From Filomicrobium sp. (GTDB lineage: Bacteria; Pseudomonadota; Alphaproteobacteria; Rhizobiales; Hyphomicrobiaceae), in contig CP051234.1 of assembly GCA_017792465.1 (NCBI GenBank), positions 1,118,606 to 1,182,605 on the forward strand: a DNA stretch of 64,000 bases, written 5' to 3'. Shown piece after piece: positions 1-9,962 of the stretch. The position numbers were made by a program, and so were the translations under genes. The first letter of the stretch is position 1. Each line of letters opens with the position of its first letter. The notes beneath the pieces are model-generated. The model was given only the letters and a program-made list of their open reading frames with translations. It had not been told where the DNA came from and searched no databases.

Positions 1-3000
1 GGCTAAGCCATCCGCTACAGGCATGGCTAAACCTTGGCGCGTGTGGGTAAACGCGGCGACCTGCTCCTTGGTGTAGTCGAAATCCCAATCGTCGAAATTA
101 ACGCTGATCCAGCGCACGCCGCCCGGCATCGGATCGGCGGCGACGGTGGCGTCGAGGTAGCGGTTTGCGGCGGCATAACCCGTCATTCCCAGGCCGCCGA
201 GGATCGAGGCGAGGGATGAAAACATCATGACGAAGTTTGGCCGGATGGCGCGTTCCTCGCCGATGCGGTGAAGCGCGTTTCGCAGGTTGTCGGTGCCGGT
301 AATTTTGGAAGCGGCCTCAGCGGCAATTGTCTCCGCGGTAGTGTCTTGCAGATAGCGCAGATCGGCGAGACCGGCACAGTGAAAGATGCCACCGAGGCCG
401 TTGTGCTCATCGGTAATGGAACTGAGGGTTTGAAGCAGGGCCGTTTCGTCGCTGACGTCGCACTGTCGGTAGGTGATCTGATTGGCGCGGTCACCGAACA
501 GCTCTTCGCTTTCGGTCTGGTTCGGCGATTGGCGGCGCCCTAGCAGAATAGCTTTGCATCCAGTCACCGCCAGATGGCGCGCGAGAGCCAGCCCGATCCG
601 GCCAAGCCCTCCGGTGATGACGTGCGGTGCAGATGACTTTGTGAGGATTTCGGCACCGCGCTGGCGAGAGCCATCATCTAGTGGCGCCTGCTCGAAACGC
701 TCAACCCAGCGATGGCGGCCTCGGAGAGCCACGATCGGTTCGGAGCGCGGTCCGCTAGCAGCGACCTCTTCGCCGAGCATTGCAGCAGTGTTGCTGGTTG
801 CGGCAGCGGATGCGACTTCGGGTGAAGCGTTGTCAATGTCGATGAGGCGCGTGCGCAAGCGCGGATCTTCCTGCGCAGTAACCAGTAACGGCCCGATGAG
901 CGGGGCGAGGTTTGGTGAGATGTTTTCGCCGGCGACTTCGACTGCACCGGACGTCACCAGCCAATAATCGAGCCCGCTTCGCAACGGCCAGGACCGCAAG
1001 TTGGCGAATGTCTCTGCCAGCATCGCAGCCGAAGCGACTGGAGCAGGGTCGGCTTGTCCCATGAAGCTCAGGTCGACAACGCGCAGCGGGCCTTGCCCTT
1101 CGCTTAGTAGGGAAATGAGTTCGGTCGCAGCGGCAAGATAAGATTGCCGGTCGACGGTGCAGCCGATTTCGATGACCTCGCAGCCGCGCGTGTCCAGCAG
1201 GCCTGCGAGGCTTTGGCTGATATCGCCTCCCAGGCCGTCCGTCGGGGCGAGAATGGCGATGCGTCCATGCCAGCCTTCTCCTGCGTCGGGCGGCAGGCTC
1301 CTTGCCCAAGACGGCAAATAGAACATGTCAGTCCAGGCAACCCGCGTTTCGCGCTCGGGTACCGGTTTCAATGCGGTCGTTTCGGAATGCGCCAGATCGT
1401 CGGATGGCCAGCAACGATGGCGCTCGAAAGCATAGCCGGGTAATGCGACGCGCCGAAAAGGCCGATGTTCGCGCAGGCTCTCCCAATCGATCTCGATGCC
1501 CGACTGCCAGAGGCTCGCCAAAGACGCTGCCAATGCACCTGGTTCGTTGGAGGGATCGTTCTCGGCTCCACCCAGCAACGAGATGACCGCCGGCGATGCG
1601 GCTGATGAATTTGCGCCGTCGGTTGCGCGATCTTGAGTTTCGTTGCCCGCCCGAACGACACAGCTGTGCAAGGCGCGGCAGAGGCTGCGGCCGGGGCCGA
1701 CTTCGATGATGGCGGTGGGGGCCAGGTCCTGCAACGCGCGCACGCAGTCGGCGAACAAAACCGGAGACAGCATGGCACGCGCCCAATAGCCGGGATCGTT
1801 CGTCTCGTCGTCGGTCCACCAACGGCCTGTCGCGTTGGCAGCCATCGGGATTGACGGCGACTGCATCACGAGACCGTTGCAAGCCCGTTCCAGATCGTCG
1901 GCCGCTGGCGTCATCAATGGAGAGTGGAAGGCGTGGTCGACCGGGACGCGGCGGGCGGCAATTGACGCGCGTGCAGCTTCTTGTTCAGCAGTTGCGATGT
2001 CTTCCATTGCTCCCGAGACGACGCAATCGCTTGGAGAGTTCACGCCGGCCAGCGCCAACTCCGGATGAGCAAGCAGGAACTCTTCGACCGTCTCGCGATT
2101 TGCCTTGAGCGCGAGCATGGCTCCGGGTTTGGCTTTGTCGGTGCCTTGCGCGCGGACAGCGACCAATCGTACGGCGTCTTCAAGTTTCAGAATGCCTGCA
2201 ATGGTCGCGGCGGCATATTCGCCCAAGCTGTGTCCGCAAACGGCAGCAGGCTTGATCCCGAGATCGATCAGGGTTCTGGCGAGCGCGACTTCGATGGAGA
2301 AGATCGAGGCCTGCAGTGTGAGGGGCGTCTTCAATCCAACGTCTCGCGCTGGACCGGCGCCGGGGCGGATCGCACATTTGAGCGCTCCATCGAGACCCGC
2401 GAACGCTGCAGCGCAATCGTCGAAGTGGCGGCGGTACTGCGGGCAGCCCGTATAGAGTTCCGAGCCCATCTTCGGATAACTGCTGCCGTGGCCGGGGAAT
2501 ACAAAAATGGTCGACGCGGGCTGGGCTACGGCTTGGCGTTTCCAGTGTTCTGAAGTTGAGCCCGCAATCGACATCGCCGCGCGGCTCAGAGCGTCGGCGG
2601 CTTCGTCATGGGTTGAAGCGGCGACAGCAAGACGCTCAGGGAAGACTTTGCGACCTGACTGCAAGGTCGCGGCAACGTCTGACAGGGGGACATCGTGTCG
2701 GGCGCGCAGATAATCGGCTAGGCTTTCGGCCATATGCTGCAGCGACGCGGCGCTCTTTGCCGACAATGGAAGTATGACAGGTATCTCGGTCTCGGCCGCA
2801 GCACGGTCCTGTCGCTGCCGCGCGCTATGCTCTTGCGCGGGGGATTCTTCGATGACGATATGTGCGTTGGTGCCACCGATGCCGAAGCTAGAGATGCCGG
2901 CGCGCCGTGGGACCTCACATTCGGCACTGGAGGCCGCCGCTTGTGGCCAAGCGCAAGCGTGGGTTGGGATAAAGAACGGGGTCGCGGCGAGATTGAGTTC

Positions 3001-6000
3001 GGGGTTTTTCTTCTCAAAGTTGGCAAGCGGCGGGATCGTCGCCTCGCGCACGCACATGACCGCCTTGATGAAGCCTGCAACGCCAGCGGCGATATTGGAG
3101 TGGCCGATGTTCGGTTTGATCGAGCCCAGCGCGCAGCTTGCTTTCTCGTGCGCTTGCGGGGCGAAGGCTTGCGCCAGTCCACGCACTTCGATCGGATCGC
3201 CGAGCCGGGTTCCTGTGCCATGGGCTTCGACGTAGCCAACCGTCTTAGCGCCAACACCTGCCATCTCAAACGCCTTGAAAATCACAGCGGCCTGGCCTGA
3301 CGCGCTTGGGGCGGAGTATCCAGCCTTTGCGGCGCCGTCGTTATTCACGGCGTAGCCTTTGATGACGGCCTGAATGTCATCGCCGTCGGCCAGCGCGTCT
3401 TCGAGCCGCCGCAGCACGACGGCGGCAACGCCATCGCCTAAGATGGTGCCGTCGGAGTTGGCGTCGAAGGCGCGGCAGATGCCGTTGCGGGTGCCGATAT
3501 GTCCGTCGACCGACATGAAGCCGCCTTGCGGGAAGGTGATCGAGGCAGCGCCGGCAAGTGCCATATCGCATTGGCCGTCGCGCAAGGCGGCTGCGGCCTG
3601 GGCGATCGCGACGAGCCCGGTCGAGCAGGAGGTTTGAACGCCGATGGCCGGACCGGTGAGGTTCATCAGATAGGCGGTGCGGCTTGCCAGATAATCCTTG
3701 TCGTTGCCGATTTCCGCGAGGTGGAACCGGGTCGGGTCAGCGGGATCGAAATGGGCCTCGGCGCCGAGGTGATGCAGCAGGTATCCGGGCAGGTAGCAGC
3801 CGGCGAAAACGCCGATGTTTCCCCTCGCGTCTTCAGGGCGGTGTCCGGCAGCTTCGAGCGCATGCCAGCAGACTTCCAGGAAGAGCCGCTGCTGCGGATC
3901 CATGATGGTTGCTTCGGCTTCGCTCAGCCCCCAGAAACGCGGATCGAAGTCCGCAACGTTTTCAAGGATCGCGCCGGTTTTGATGTAGTCCGGGTTGTCG
4001 ATGAGGCCTTGAGGCACGCCGAAGGCGCGCAGTTCGTCATCGCTGAACGTGCGTAGCGTTGAGCGGCCTTCGCGGATCAGCTGCCAAAGTTCGTTGAGGT
4101 TTGCCGCCCCTGGGAAGCGACCGGCCATGCCGATGACGGCGATATCATCGGCGCGTGTTTGGCTATGCGGGCGAAGGGATTTGCGCACGTGCAGCTGAGC
4201 GGGCTTGCCATTCAGTTTTGACGCCACATGAGTTGCATAGCTCGACAAGGTTGGGTGGTCGAAGACGTCGATGACGGCAAGCTCGAGGTTGAAATGAGCT
4301 TCGGCGGCGCGCGTCATTTCGGCGGCGAGAAGCGAATGGCCGCCGAGGTCGAAGAAGTTGTCGTCCCGATTGACCGCGGGGATCTTCAAGACGTCAGCCC
4401 AGATGCGGGACAATTGGGTTTCGAGAGCTGGCTGGTTCAGCGCTGCGGCGGTCTCACTCTCACACGAGGGGGCAAGTTTTTCGACAGAATTTGCGCTGAC
4501 TTCAGGCAAGCGGCGGCGATCGACCTTACCGGTTCGCGCATCTATCGGCAGCGCTTCCAAAGGTTCGAAGTACGATGGTATAGCGTATTGCGGCAGGCGG
4601 CTCTTGAGGTGTTGGCGCAGAGCTTCGATGTCTTCTCGCGTCGGCTTACCGGCGGTTCCCGCGACGTAGGCGACGAGGTGAATTGGCTGGCCGGTTTTCG
4701 GATCATTGATTGGTGTGACGAGTGCGGTGCTGATCCCGGGGCTGGCGCAAATTTCTGATTCAACCGCCGAAGGCACAACCGAATACCCGCGCAGCTTGAC
4801 CATGAATTGCGACCGGCCAGAAATCTCGATCAAGCCACCGGGTGTCAACCGCCCGACATCTCCAGTGCGGAACATGCGCGGCTGGCGTCCATCGGCAGAA
4901 GGCGGTATCGCAGCGAAGGGATCGTCGAGAAACCTTGCCGCTGTCAGATCTGGCTGTTTGAGATAACCGCGCGCGATGCTTTCACCGCCGACATAAATTT
5001 CGCCCGACGCTCCATGCGGTATGGGCTGCAAGTCTTCGTCCAGGACGTAGACGTTGACGTTGCTCATTGGGCGACCGACGGGAAGGTAACGGCTGTTGCC
5101 CAAGTCCGTTTCGGCGGTCAGATCAAGCGTTGCCACGTCATGGCATTCGGAAATGGAGTAATCGTTGATCAGGGCGACGCCGGGCAGCAGCTTCTTGAAG
5201 CGCTCGGCCAAAGCTGCGGTGACAACCTCGCCGTTCAGGATGACCGTGCGCAGGTGGGGCAATCGCGTCGAGATATTCTCACCACCAGCGGCGAGCACCT
5301 GATCGAGCAGGGAAGGTGTGAAGAGCACGCGGGTCGATTGGCGCTCGGCGAGGAAATCGATCAGCCGACGTGGATCGAAGATGACATCGTCAGGGATGAC
5401 CTGTGCGGTTTTCCCCTGCAGCAGAGGCCGCAGCACCTCCCAGACGAAGAAGACGTTGCAGGCTTCTTTTTCATCCGACGAATAAGGCAGGTGCTGATAG
5501 CGCCACCAGTAGGAGTTCACCGCGCCACGATGCGGACAGACGATGCCCTTGGGTTTGCCGGTCGTGCCGGATGTCATGACGCAATAGGCGAGATTGTCGG
5601 CGTTCGGCTGGGGGGCTTCTTCGAGGCGGCCAAGCGGCATGGTCGCCAATTCGCCTTCCCAGCCCTTGTTCATCACAACAAGCCGGTCGTCGTTTTGCCA
5701 AACCTTGGGCAGCCTGTCCTTTTGCGATCTGGTGGCGATGACACCAACCGGTTCGGCGAATTCCAGGATGTCGGCGATGGCGCCTTCAGGCGTGGCGACT
5801 GGGATCGGCAGGTAGGCGCCACCTGATTTGAGGATCGCCAGATAGGCGACGACGAATTCAGCGCTCGTTTCCATCAGGATCGTGACGAGCTTATCGGGGC
5901 CGCTCCCCAGCGCGAGGCATCTGCGCGCCAGGAGATCGGATTGCCGGTCGAGTTCGGCGTAGGTTATTTCGCGCCCGTCAATGTCGACGAGGGCGGTGTG

Positions 6001-6858
6001 CTCGGGGGACTTGGCGGCCTGCTCGCGGAAGAGGTCGTGCAGGCATGTCTCTAACGGATACGCCTCGCGGCCACCGAATACGAGCGACTTCGGCTGGCGG
6101 TCCAAATCGGTTTGCAGCGTGGTGGCGATATAGCCCGACAGCTCATCCAGGTTGGTTTCGGGATAGAAATGGCCGCCCGGTAACAGCTGCACATCTGGCG
6201 CGGATGCAATGAAAGCCGTCCAGGATTGAAGCGCCGATGGTGGAACGGTGCTGTCGGCCATTCCACCGAGCAGAGAAACCGGAGCGTTGAGCTTGGGCGT
6301 TTCAGGTAGTTGATGGGTTGCGGCGAGCTTGAAGTCTGCCCGAACCGAGGCGAGAACCATGTCTCTCAGCTCATCGGGCATTTCGGAATTGACGGCAGAT
6401 TGTCCAAGATTTCCTAGAAATGAGAACAGTTCGTCGTCCGAGGCCAGATGGGGTCCAGCGCGATCGGCCTCGTCGTGCGCAGCCGGGCCTGCATAGCCGG
6501 AAAGAAAGACCCGAATCGGATCAGGCAATCCGCGTGCAGAGAGCTCCCGCGCGACTTCGAAGGCAATAAGCGCGCCGACGCTATGGCCGAAAATGGCATA
6601 CGGGCCATCGATTTCCGCCTGGATTGCCTCGGCTGCCTCCCGGACCATGGCCGTCATATCGGTGATGGCCGGTTCGCGCAGCCTGGTGCCGCGCCCTGGG
6701 GGCTGGATGGCGACGACCTCGATGCAGTCAGGCAGGACGTCCGACCAAGCTCGATAGGCCTGAGCGCCTCCGCCGCCATGCGGGAAGCAGAACAGTCGCA
6801 CGGACGCGCGCGCACGCGGGGTGCTGGTTTGCAACCACCTCGAACCGGATTCCATCAT
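1..6858 (-). CDS. Hybrid NRPS-PKS megasynthase with N-terminal thioesterase (3' end outside window)
   Basis: One open frame of 2286 codons runs from ATG at 6858 to the left edge with no stop, so the C terminus is missing. Domains in order are: thioesterase (about 1-245, GHSVG with Ser93); adenylation (about 260-770, TSGTTGKPKG, RTGD and a GKVDR core Lys); carrier domain (GGHSLL, phosphopantetheine Ser842); ketosynthase (about 903-1330, Cys1078, His1213, His1253); acyltransferase (about 1450-1740, GHSLGEY Ser1544, with HAFH pointing to malonyl-CoA); and ketoreductase (TGGLGRIG, then FSSLAS and YAAAN) at the cut end. It should load an amino acid, extend it with one malonate and reduce the beta-keto group. 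A TGA lies in frame 27 bases upstream, so the thioesterase really is the N terminus. It is divergent from the betaine genes. The product is unknown. Confidence 0.93.
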   Translation of the reverse strand, partial: MMESGSRWLQTSTPRARASVRLFCFPHGGGGAQAYRAWSDVLPDCIEVVAIQPPGRGTRLREPAITDMTAMVREAAEAIQAEIDGPYAIFGHSVGALIAFEVARELSARGLPDPIRVFLSGYAGPAAHDEADRAGPHLASDDELFSFLGNLGQSAVNSEMPDELRDMVLASVRADFKLAATHQLPETPKLNAPVSLLGGMADSTVPPSALQSWTAFIASAPDVQLLPGGHFYPETNLDELSGYIATTLQTDLDRQPKSLVFGGREAYPLETCLHDLFREQAAKSPEHTALVDIDGREITYAELDRQSDLLARRCLALGSGPDKLVTILMETSAEFVVAYLAILKSGGAYLPIPVATPEGAIADILEFAEPVGVIATRSQKDRLPKVWQNDDRLVVMNKGWEGELATMPLGRLEEAPQPNADNLAYCVMTSGTTGKPKGIVCPHRGAVNSYWWRYQHLPYSSDEKEACNVFFVWEVLRPLLQGKTAQVIPDDVIFDPRRLIDFLAERQSTRVLFTPSLLDQVLAAGGENISTRLPHLRTVILNGEVVTAALAERFKKLLPGVALINDYSISECHDVATLDLTAETDLGNSRYLPVGRPMSNVNVYVLDEDLQPIPHGASGEIYVGGESIARGYLKQPDLTAARFLDDPFAAIPPSADGRQPRMFRTGDVGRLTPGGLIEISGRSQFMVKLRGYSVVPSAVESEICASPGISTALVTPINDPKTGQPIHLVAYVAGTAGKPTREDIEALRQHLKSRLPQYAIPSYFEPLEALPIDARTGKVDRRRLPEVSANSVEKLAPSCESETAAALNQPALETQLSRIWADVLKIPAVNRDDNFFDLGGHSLLAAEMTRAAEAHFNLELAVIDVFDHPTLSSYATHVASKLNGKPAQLHVRKSLRPHSQTRADDIAVIGMAGRFPGAANLNELWQLIREGRSTLRTFSDDELRAFGVPQGLIDNPDYIKTGAILENVADFDPRFWGLSEAEATIMDPQQRLFLEVCWHALEAAGHRPEDARGNIGVFAGCYLPGYLLHHLGAEAHFDPADPTRFHLAEIGNDKDYLASRTAYLMNLTGPAIGVQTSCSTGLVAIAQAAAALRDGQCDMALAGAASITFPQGGFMSVDGHIGTRNGICRAFDANSDGTILGDGVAAVVLRRLEDALADGDDIQAVIKGYAVNNDGAAKAGYSAPSASGQAAVIFKAFEMAGVGAKTVGYVEAHGTGTRLGDPIEVRGLAQAFAPQAHEKASCALGSIKPNIGHSNIAAGVAGFIKAVMCVREATIPPLANFEKKNPELNLAATPFFIPTHACAWPQAAASSAECEVPRRAGISSFGIGGTNAHIVIEESPAQEHSARQRQDRAAAETEIPVILPLSAKSAASLQHMAESLADYLRARHDVPLSDVAATLQSGRKVFPERLAVAASTHDEAADALSRAAMSIAGSTSEHWKRQAVAQPASTIFVFPGHGSSYPKMGSELYTGCPQYRRHFDDCAAAFAGLDGALKCAIRPGAGPARDVGLKTPLTLQASIFSIEVALARTLIDLGIKPAAVCGHSLGEYAAATIAGILKLEDAVRLVAVRAQGTDKAKPGAMLALKANRETVEEFLLAHPELALAGVNSPSDCVVSGAMEDIATAEQEAARASIAARRVPVDHAFHSPLMTPAADDLERACNGLVMQSPSIPMAANATGRWWTDDETNDPGYWARAMLSPVLFADCVRALQDLAPTAIIEVGPGRSLCRALHSCVVRAGNETQDRATDGANSSAASPAVISLLGGAENDPSNEPGALAASLASLWQSGIEIDWESLREHRPFRRVALPGYAFERHRCWPSDDLAHSETTALKPVPERETRVAWTDMFYLPSWARSLPPDAGEGWHGRIAILAPTDGLGGDISQSLAGLLDTRGCEVIEIGCTVDRQSYLAAATELISLLSEGQGPLRVVDLSFMGQADPAPVASAAMLAETFANLRSWPLRSGLDYWLVTSGAVEVAGENISPNLAPLIGPLLVTAQEDPRLRTRLIDIDNASPEVASAAATSNTAAMLGEEVAASGPRSEPIVALRGRHRWVERFEQAPLDDGSRQRGAEILTKSSAPHVITGGLGRIGLALARHLAVTGCKAILLGRRQSPNQTESEELFGDRANQITYRQCDVSDETALLQTLSSITDEHNGLGGIFHCAGLADLRYLQDTTAETIAAEAASKITGTDNLRNALHRIGEERAIRPNFVMMFSSLASILGGLGMTGYAAANRYLDATVAADPMPGGVRWISVNFDDWDFDYTKEQVAAFTHTRQGLAMPVADGLA

Positions 6859-7261
6859 GAGCTTTTCTTGGTCTTGGCCTCTTCAGAGACCTTAGCGCTT
6901 TCACCTCCTATGGGCAGCTGGACAATGGGTTATGTGGCCCGAGACCATCGTACCCGTGCGGATCTGCCTCGTAAGTGTCACATAGTTTTTCGGCACAAAA
7001 GGTTGAGCATTCACCGCATATCGGTATATATGCCACGACTGAACCCGAGAATTGCTCCTGACAAAATCGAGCTCTTCAAAGCATGCGACCAATTTATGAC
7101 GCCTGCACAACTATGGCGATGCATGCCAAATCCTACTCACCAGCGGCAACTCCTGCTGCGCAATACTGAAGAAATACTTCAATGTTCGAAGGTCATGGCG
7201 TTTTATTGCCTATGAATTCCTTGGAACTTTATCGAGTGAAGCAAAGACACGAGGCTAACAA
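6859..7261. other. 403-bp divergent intergenic region between NRPS-PKS and betaine genes
   Basis: No convincing gene is present. It must carry the start signals of both the leftward megasynthase and the rightward methyltransferase operon. The middle is AT-richer than its surroundings. The only promoter-like element I can point to is at 7003-7030. A GAGG motif at about 7251 precedes the GTG start of the methyltransferase. Confidence 0.5.
7003..7030 (+). promoter_or_regulatory. Possible sigma70-type promoter for betaine synthesis operon
   Basis: TTGAGC at 7003-7008 and TATATA at 7025-7030 are 16 bases apart and sit in an AT-richer patch upstream of the glycine methyltransferase. This is motif matching only. 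Transcription from here would leave a leader of about 225 bases. Confidence 0.3.
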
Positions 7262-8074
7262 GTGAAAACCAAGCAGGACTTTGGCAATGACCCGTTGGCG
7301 GTGCGGGAAACGAGCCATTACCAGAAGGAATACATCGAAGCGTTCGTCGATAAGTGGGACGCTTTGATCGATTGGGAGAAGCGCGCAAAATCTGAGGGCG
7401 AGTTCTTCATCGAGACACTGAAAGCGCACGGCGCGAAGAAGGTGCTCGACGTCGCGACGGGCACCGGATTCCATTCCGTCATGCTGAAAAAGGCCGGCTT
7501 TGAAGTCACAAGCGTCGACGGAAGCGATGAAATGCTTGCGAAGGCCTTTGAGAACGCGCGCGGCAAAGACGAAATGCTCCGGACGATCCACTCGGACTGG
7601 CGCTGGCTGAACAAGCACGTTCACGACCTCTACGACGCCGTCATCTGCTTAGGGAATTCGTTCACCCACCTGCACAACGACAATGACCGCCGCAAATCAC
7701 TTGCCGAGTTCTACGCCACGCTGCGCCACGACGGCATTCTCATTCTCGACCAGCGCAACTACGACGCGCTCCTCGATCATCAGGTCAAGCCGACGCACAA
7801 TTACTATTATTGCGGCGAAGACGTGCGCGCCTATCCCGAGCATATCGATGATACGCTGGCCCGCTTTTGTTACGAGTTCAATGACGGTACAAAATACCAC
7901 CTCAACATGTTCCCTTTGCGCAAGGGCTATGTGAAACGGCTCATGACGGAAGTCGGTTTTCAGAACGTGACGACCTTCGGAGATTTCCAGGAGACCTTCC
8001 GCGAGAAGGAGCCTGACTTCTTTATTCACGTTGCTGAGAAGTCGTATGTCGAAAAAGAGGACAACCCGTCGTGA
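7262..8074 (+). CDS. Glycine/sarcosine N-methyltransferase
   Basis: This 270-residue SAM-dependent methyltransferase is expected to convert glycine to sarcosine and then dimethylglycine in the cytoplasm, the first two steps of betaine synthesis from glycine. The SAM-binding motif VLDVATGTGFHS lies at about residue 60. The blocks DWRWLN, CLGNSFTHL, LDQRNYD and NMFPLRK match what I remember of the GSMT enzymes of halophilic Ectothiorhodospira. Length is normal for the family (about 265-270). The start is GTG at 7262, with GAGG seven bases upstream. Its stop overlaps the start of the next gene by four bases (GTGA), so the two are translationally coupled. Confidence 0.92.
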   Translation: MKTKQDFGNDPLAVRETSHYQKEYIEAFVDKWDALIDWEKRAKSEGEFFIETLKAHGAKKVLDVATGTGFHSVMLKKAGFEVTSVDGSDEMLAKAFENARGKDEMLRTIHSDWRWLNKHVHDLYDAVICLGNSFTHLHNDNDRRKSLAEFYATLRHDGILILDQRNYDALLDHQVKPTHNYYYCGEDVRAYPEHIDDTLARFCYEFNDGTKYHLNMFPLRKGYVKRLMTEVGFQNVTTFGDFQETFREKEPDFFIHVAEKSYVEKEDNPS

Positions 8075-8910
8075 GTGAAAGCTACTCTGACGTCGTGCAA
8101 ACGGCGCGCGACTATTACAACAGCGAAGATGCCGACAATTTCTACTTCCTGATCTGGGGTGGGGAAGACATTCATATCGGCCTCTATCAAAGCGAAAGCG
8201 AAGCCATTGCGACGGCGAGCCGGCGAACGGTCGAGAAACTCGCCGATTTGTTGCCGGCCATGGGTCCGGAGGCGCGCATTCTCGATATCGGTTCGGGATA
8301 CGGCGGCGCTTCGCGATACCTTGCCAAGCGCTTTGGTTGCAAGGTGACGGCGCTCAACCTTTCTGAAAAAGAAAACGCCCGCAACCGCGAGATGAGCGCT
8401 GAGGCCGGCGTCGGCGAACTCGTCGATGTCGTTGATGGATCGTTCGAAGCCATCCCGCTCGAAGATGCCAGTTGCGATGCCGTCTGGTCGCAGGACGCAA
8501 TCCTGCATTCGGGCAAGCGCGAACAGGTGATCGCCGAGGTGGCTCGCGTCCTGAAACCTGGCGGCCATTTTGTCTTCACCGACCCGATGGAGAGCGGCCA
8601 CTGCGGCCGCGACGATCTGGAGCCGGTGCTGGCGCGCATCCATTTGTCGACGCTTGGCTCGCCGCAGTTCTACGAAAAGGCGGCCAAAGCTAACGGGCTT
8701 GAATTCGTTGAGTGGCAGGAAAAGACACCTCAGCTCATCCGCCATTATTCGCGCGTCGCTGAGGAGCTATCCGGTCAGCGGTCGACGCTTTCCGGCAAGG
8801 TCAGTGAGGGCTATATCGACCGCATGCTGACTGGCCTTGAGAACTGGGTCAAAGCTGGAGAAAAAGGCTGTCTGGCCTGGGGCTTCCTGCACTTCAAGAA
8901 GCCCGAGTGA
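8071..8910 (+). CDS. Sarcosine/dimethylglycine N-methyltransferase
   Basis: This 279-residue methyltransferase should complete the pathway by methylating sarcosine and dimethylglycine to glycine betaine, a compatible solute. It has the SAM motif ILDIGSGYGG at about residue 70, an N-terminal WGGEDIHIGLY block and SQDAILHSG, as in SDMT proteins. It starts with GTG inside the stop of the upstream GSMT gene, which makes a tight two-gene operon. A separate GSMT and SDMT is the typical bacterial arrangement in salt-adapted species. The neighbouring channel genes at 26-31.5 kb fit an osmotic-stress lifestyle, but that link is inference. Confidence 0.92.
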   Translation: MSESYSDVVQTARDYYNSEDADNFYFLIWGGEDIHIGLYQSESEAIATASRRTVEKLADLLPAMGPEARILDIGSGYGGASRYLAKRFGCKVTALNLSEKENARNREMSAEAGVGELVDVVDGSFEAIPLEDASCDAVWSQDAILHSGKREQVIAEVARVLKPGGHFVFTDPMESGHCGRDDLEPVLARIHLSTLGSPQFYEKAAKANGLEFVEWQEKTPQLIRHYSRVAEELSGQRSTLSGKVSEGYIDRMLTGLENWVKAGEKGCLAWGFLHFKKPE

Positions 8911-8938
8911 TGGGATCGCCGAACCAGTAGAAAATCTT

Positions 8939-8968
8939 GCGGCCGCGATCCCAAACGTTCGCGGTCGC
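8939..8968 (+). terminator. Hairpin downstream of betaine operon
   Basis: Arms GCGGCCGCGA (8939-8948) and TCGCGGTCGC (8959-8968) pair with one G-U around a 10-base loop, 28 bases after the SDMT stop. Only a weak T-rich tail follows, so termination is plausible but not certain. Confidence 0.4.
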
Positions 8969-9028
8969 TGCTTCTTGCAGCAATTCCATAAGTCTTCGTA
9001 CTTCGTGCGTTAGCTAAGCCGGCTCGGA

Positions 9029-9253
9029 TTACTTCAAAGCTTTTCTGGCCTTACCGATACTGTCCCGCGACACTGATATCAAACGCTCGAGCTTGCCACC
9101 GCTTCGGTTGCTTGAGTTAAGTTGTTGATGTAACTGGCTGGCGGCAGCCGCTCTTTCCTTGCGGGTCCATTTCGGCAATTCTTTATTGCGATGCTCTTCT
9201 GCGAGCACCTCCAAGCGACGTAGCATTACACGCACTTCGCGCGCGATACTCAA
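9029..9253 (-). CDS. Small basic protein of unknown function
   Basis: A 74-residue, highly charged, Arg/Lys-rich and probably helical protein that I do not recognise. I chose the TTG start at 9253 because a good GGAGG motif (complement of 9262-9266) lies eight bases upstream. An earlier TTG at 9274 is possible. The gene is alone in an AT-richer stretch between the betaine operon and tRNA-Lys, which may be acquired DNA. Low-complexity basic composition makes a chance ORF possible, but the ribosome-binding site argues for a gene. Confidence 0.45.
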   Translation of the reverse strand: MSIAREVRVMLRRLEVLAEEHRNKELPKWTRKERAAAASQLHQQLNSSNRSGGKLERLISVSRDSIGKARKALK

Positions 9254-9581
9254 AGCCGATACCTCCGAAATCAAAGCAAATGATCAACAGGTCTTCCGCT
9301 TTTATTCGGAGATCGTACCTCAAAACTTATTCACAAAAAAGAAGCTATTTGAGATGGTTGTCATTTCGGCAAAGAAATATTTCCAACTCCATGAGACAAC
9401 TTCCAACTTTCAGACTCTATAGTTTTTTTGAGCCGGGCACTTCCAATTCTTATCGAAAGACATTTATCCGTTTCAACGTTTCTTTCCTGTGTCCGCGCCG
9501 TGAATTCGAACGCCGATTGAAGAGCGATCTCAAAGCTGTCAAAGGCGGACCGAATCTCCGGATGCAATTAAGAGGTGGCCG

Positions 9582-9962
9582 GTGGCGTCAAGGTTTCGAA
9601 TAGTTTCTTCGCTTCCGATCGGGGGAGCTGGTTGTCAAAACTACGACCTCGTCGTCAGGGGTTTGGAGTGTGTCGTCTCCGTCTGGGAAACAATGAGAGA
9701 GGGGCCGGCGGACTGGCGCGGAGTTTTTAACGGCGTTGTCGCCTACAGATTCCGGGCCGAAATATATGGTCGAGGTTTTTTTCCAGAAAGCTACGACACG
9801 CTCTGTGAGTTTCTGGAATCTGACTGGATCGAAGAACTAAAGAGTATCCGACCGCAGGGATTGAGGTACTGGGAGTTCCGGCATTACGCGCTGTTCATGA
9901 GCAATATCGGATACCTCGAAGTCGCAGCCGAAACCTTTTCCGAAGAGAGACCTCCGAGCTAG
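9582..9962 (+). CDS. Hypothetical protein, 126 aa
   Basis: I do not recognise this protein. It is aromatic-rich and acidic, with a WEFRHYALFMSN segment near the C terminus and no signal peptide or membrane helix, so it should be soluble and cytoplasmic. The GTG start at 9582 is preceded by AGAGGTGG at a suitable distance. The sequence has the balanced composition of a real folded protein. It lies alone between an AT-rich stretch and tRNA-Lys, a setting typical of accessory genes such as immunity-like or orphan proteins. No function is assigned. Confidence 0.6.
   Translation: MASRFRIVSSLPIGGAGCQNYDLVVRGLECVVSVWETMREGPADWRGVFNGVVAYRFRAEIYGRGFFPESYDTLCEFLESDWIEELKSIRPQGLRYWEFRHYALFMSNIGYLEVAAETFSEERPPS

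Noticed and set aside
7229-7624. 131-codon minus-strand frame overlapping the glycine methyltransferase
   Set aside because: It is antisense to a well-recognised enzyme and has no independent support.
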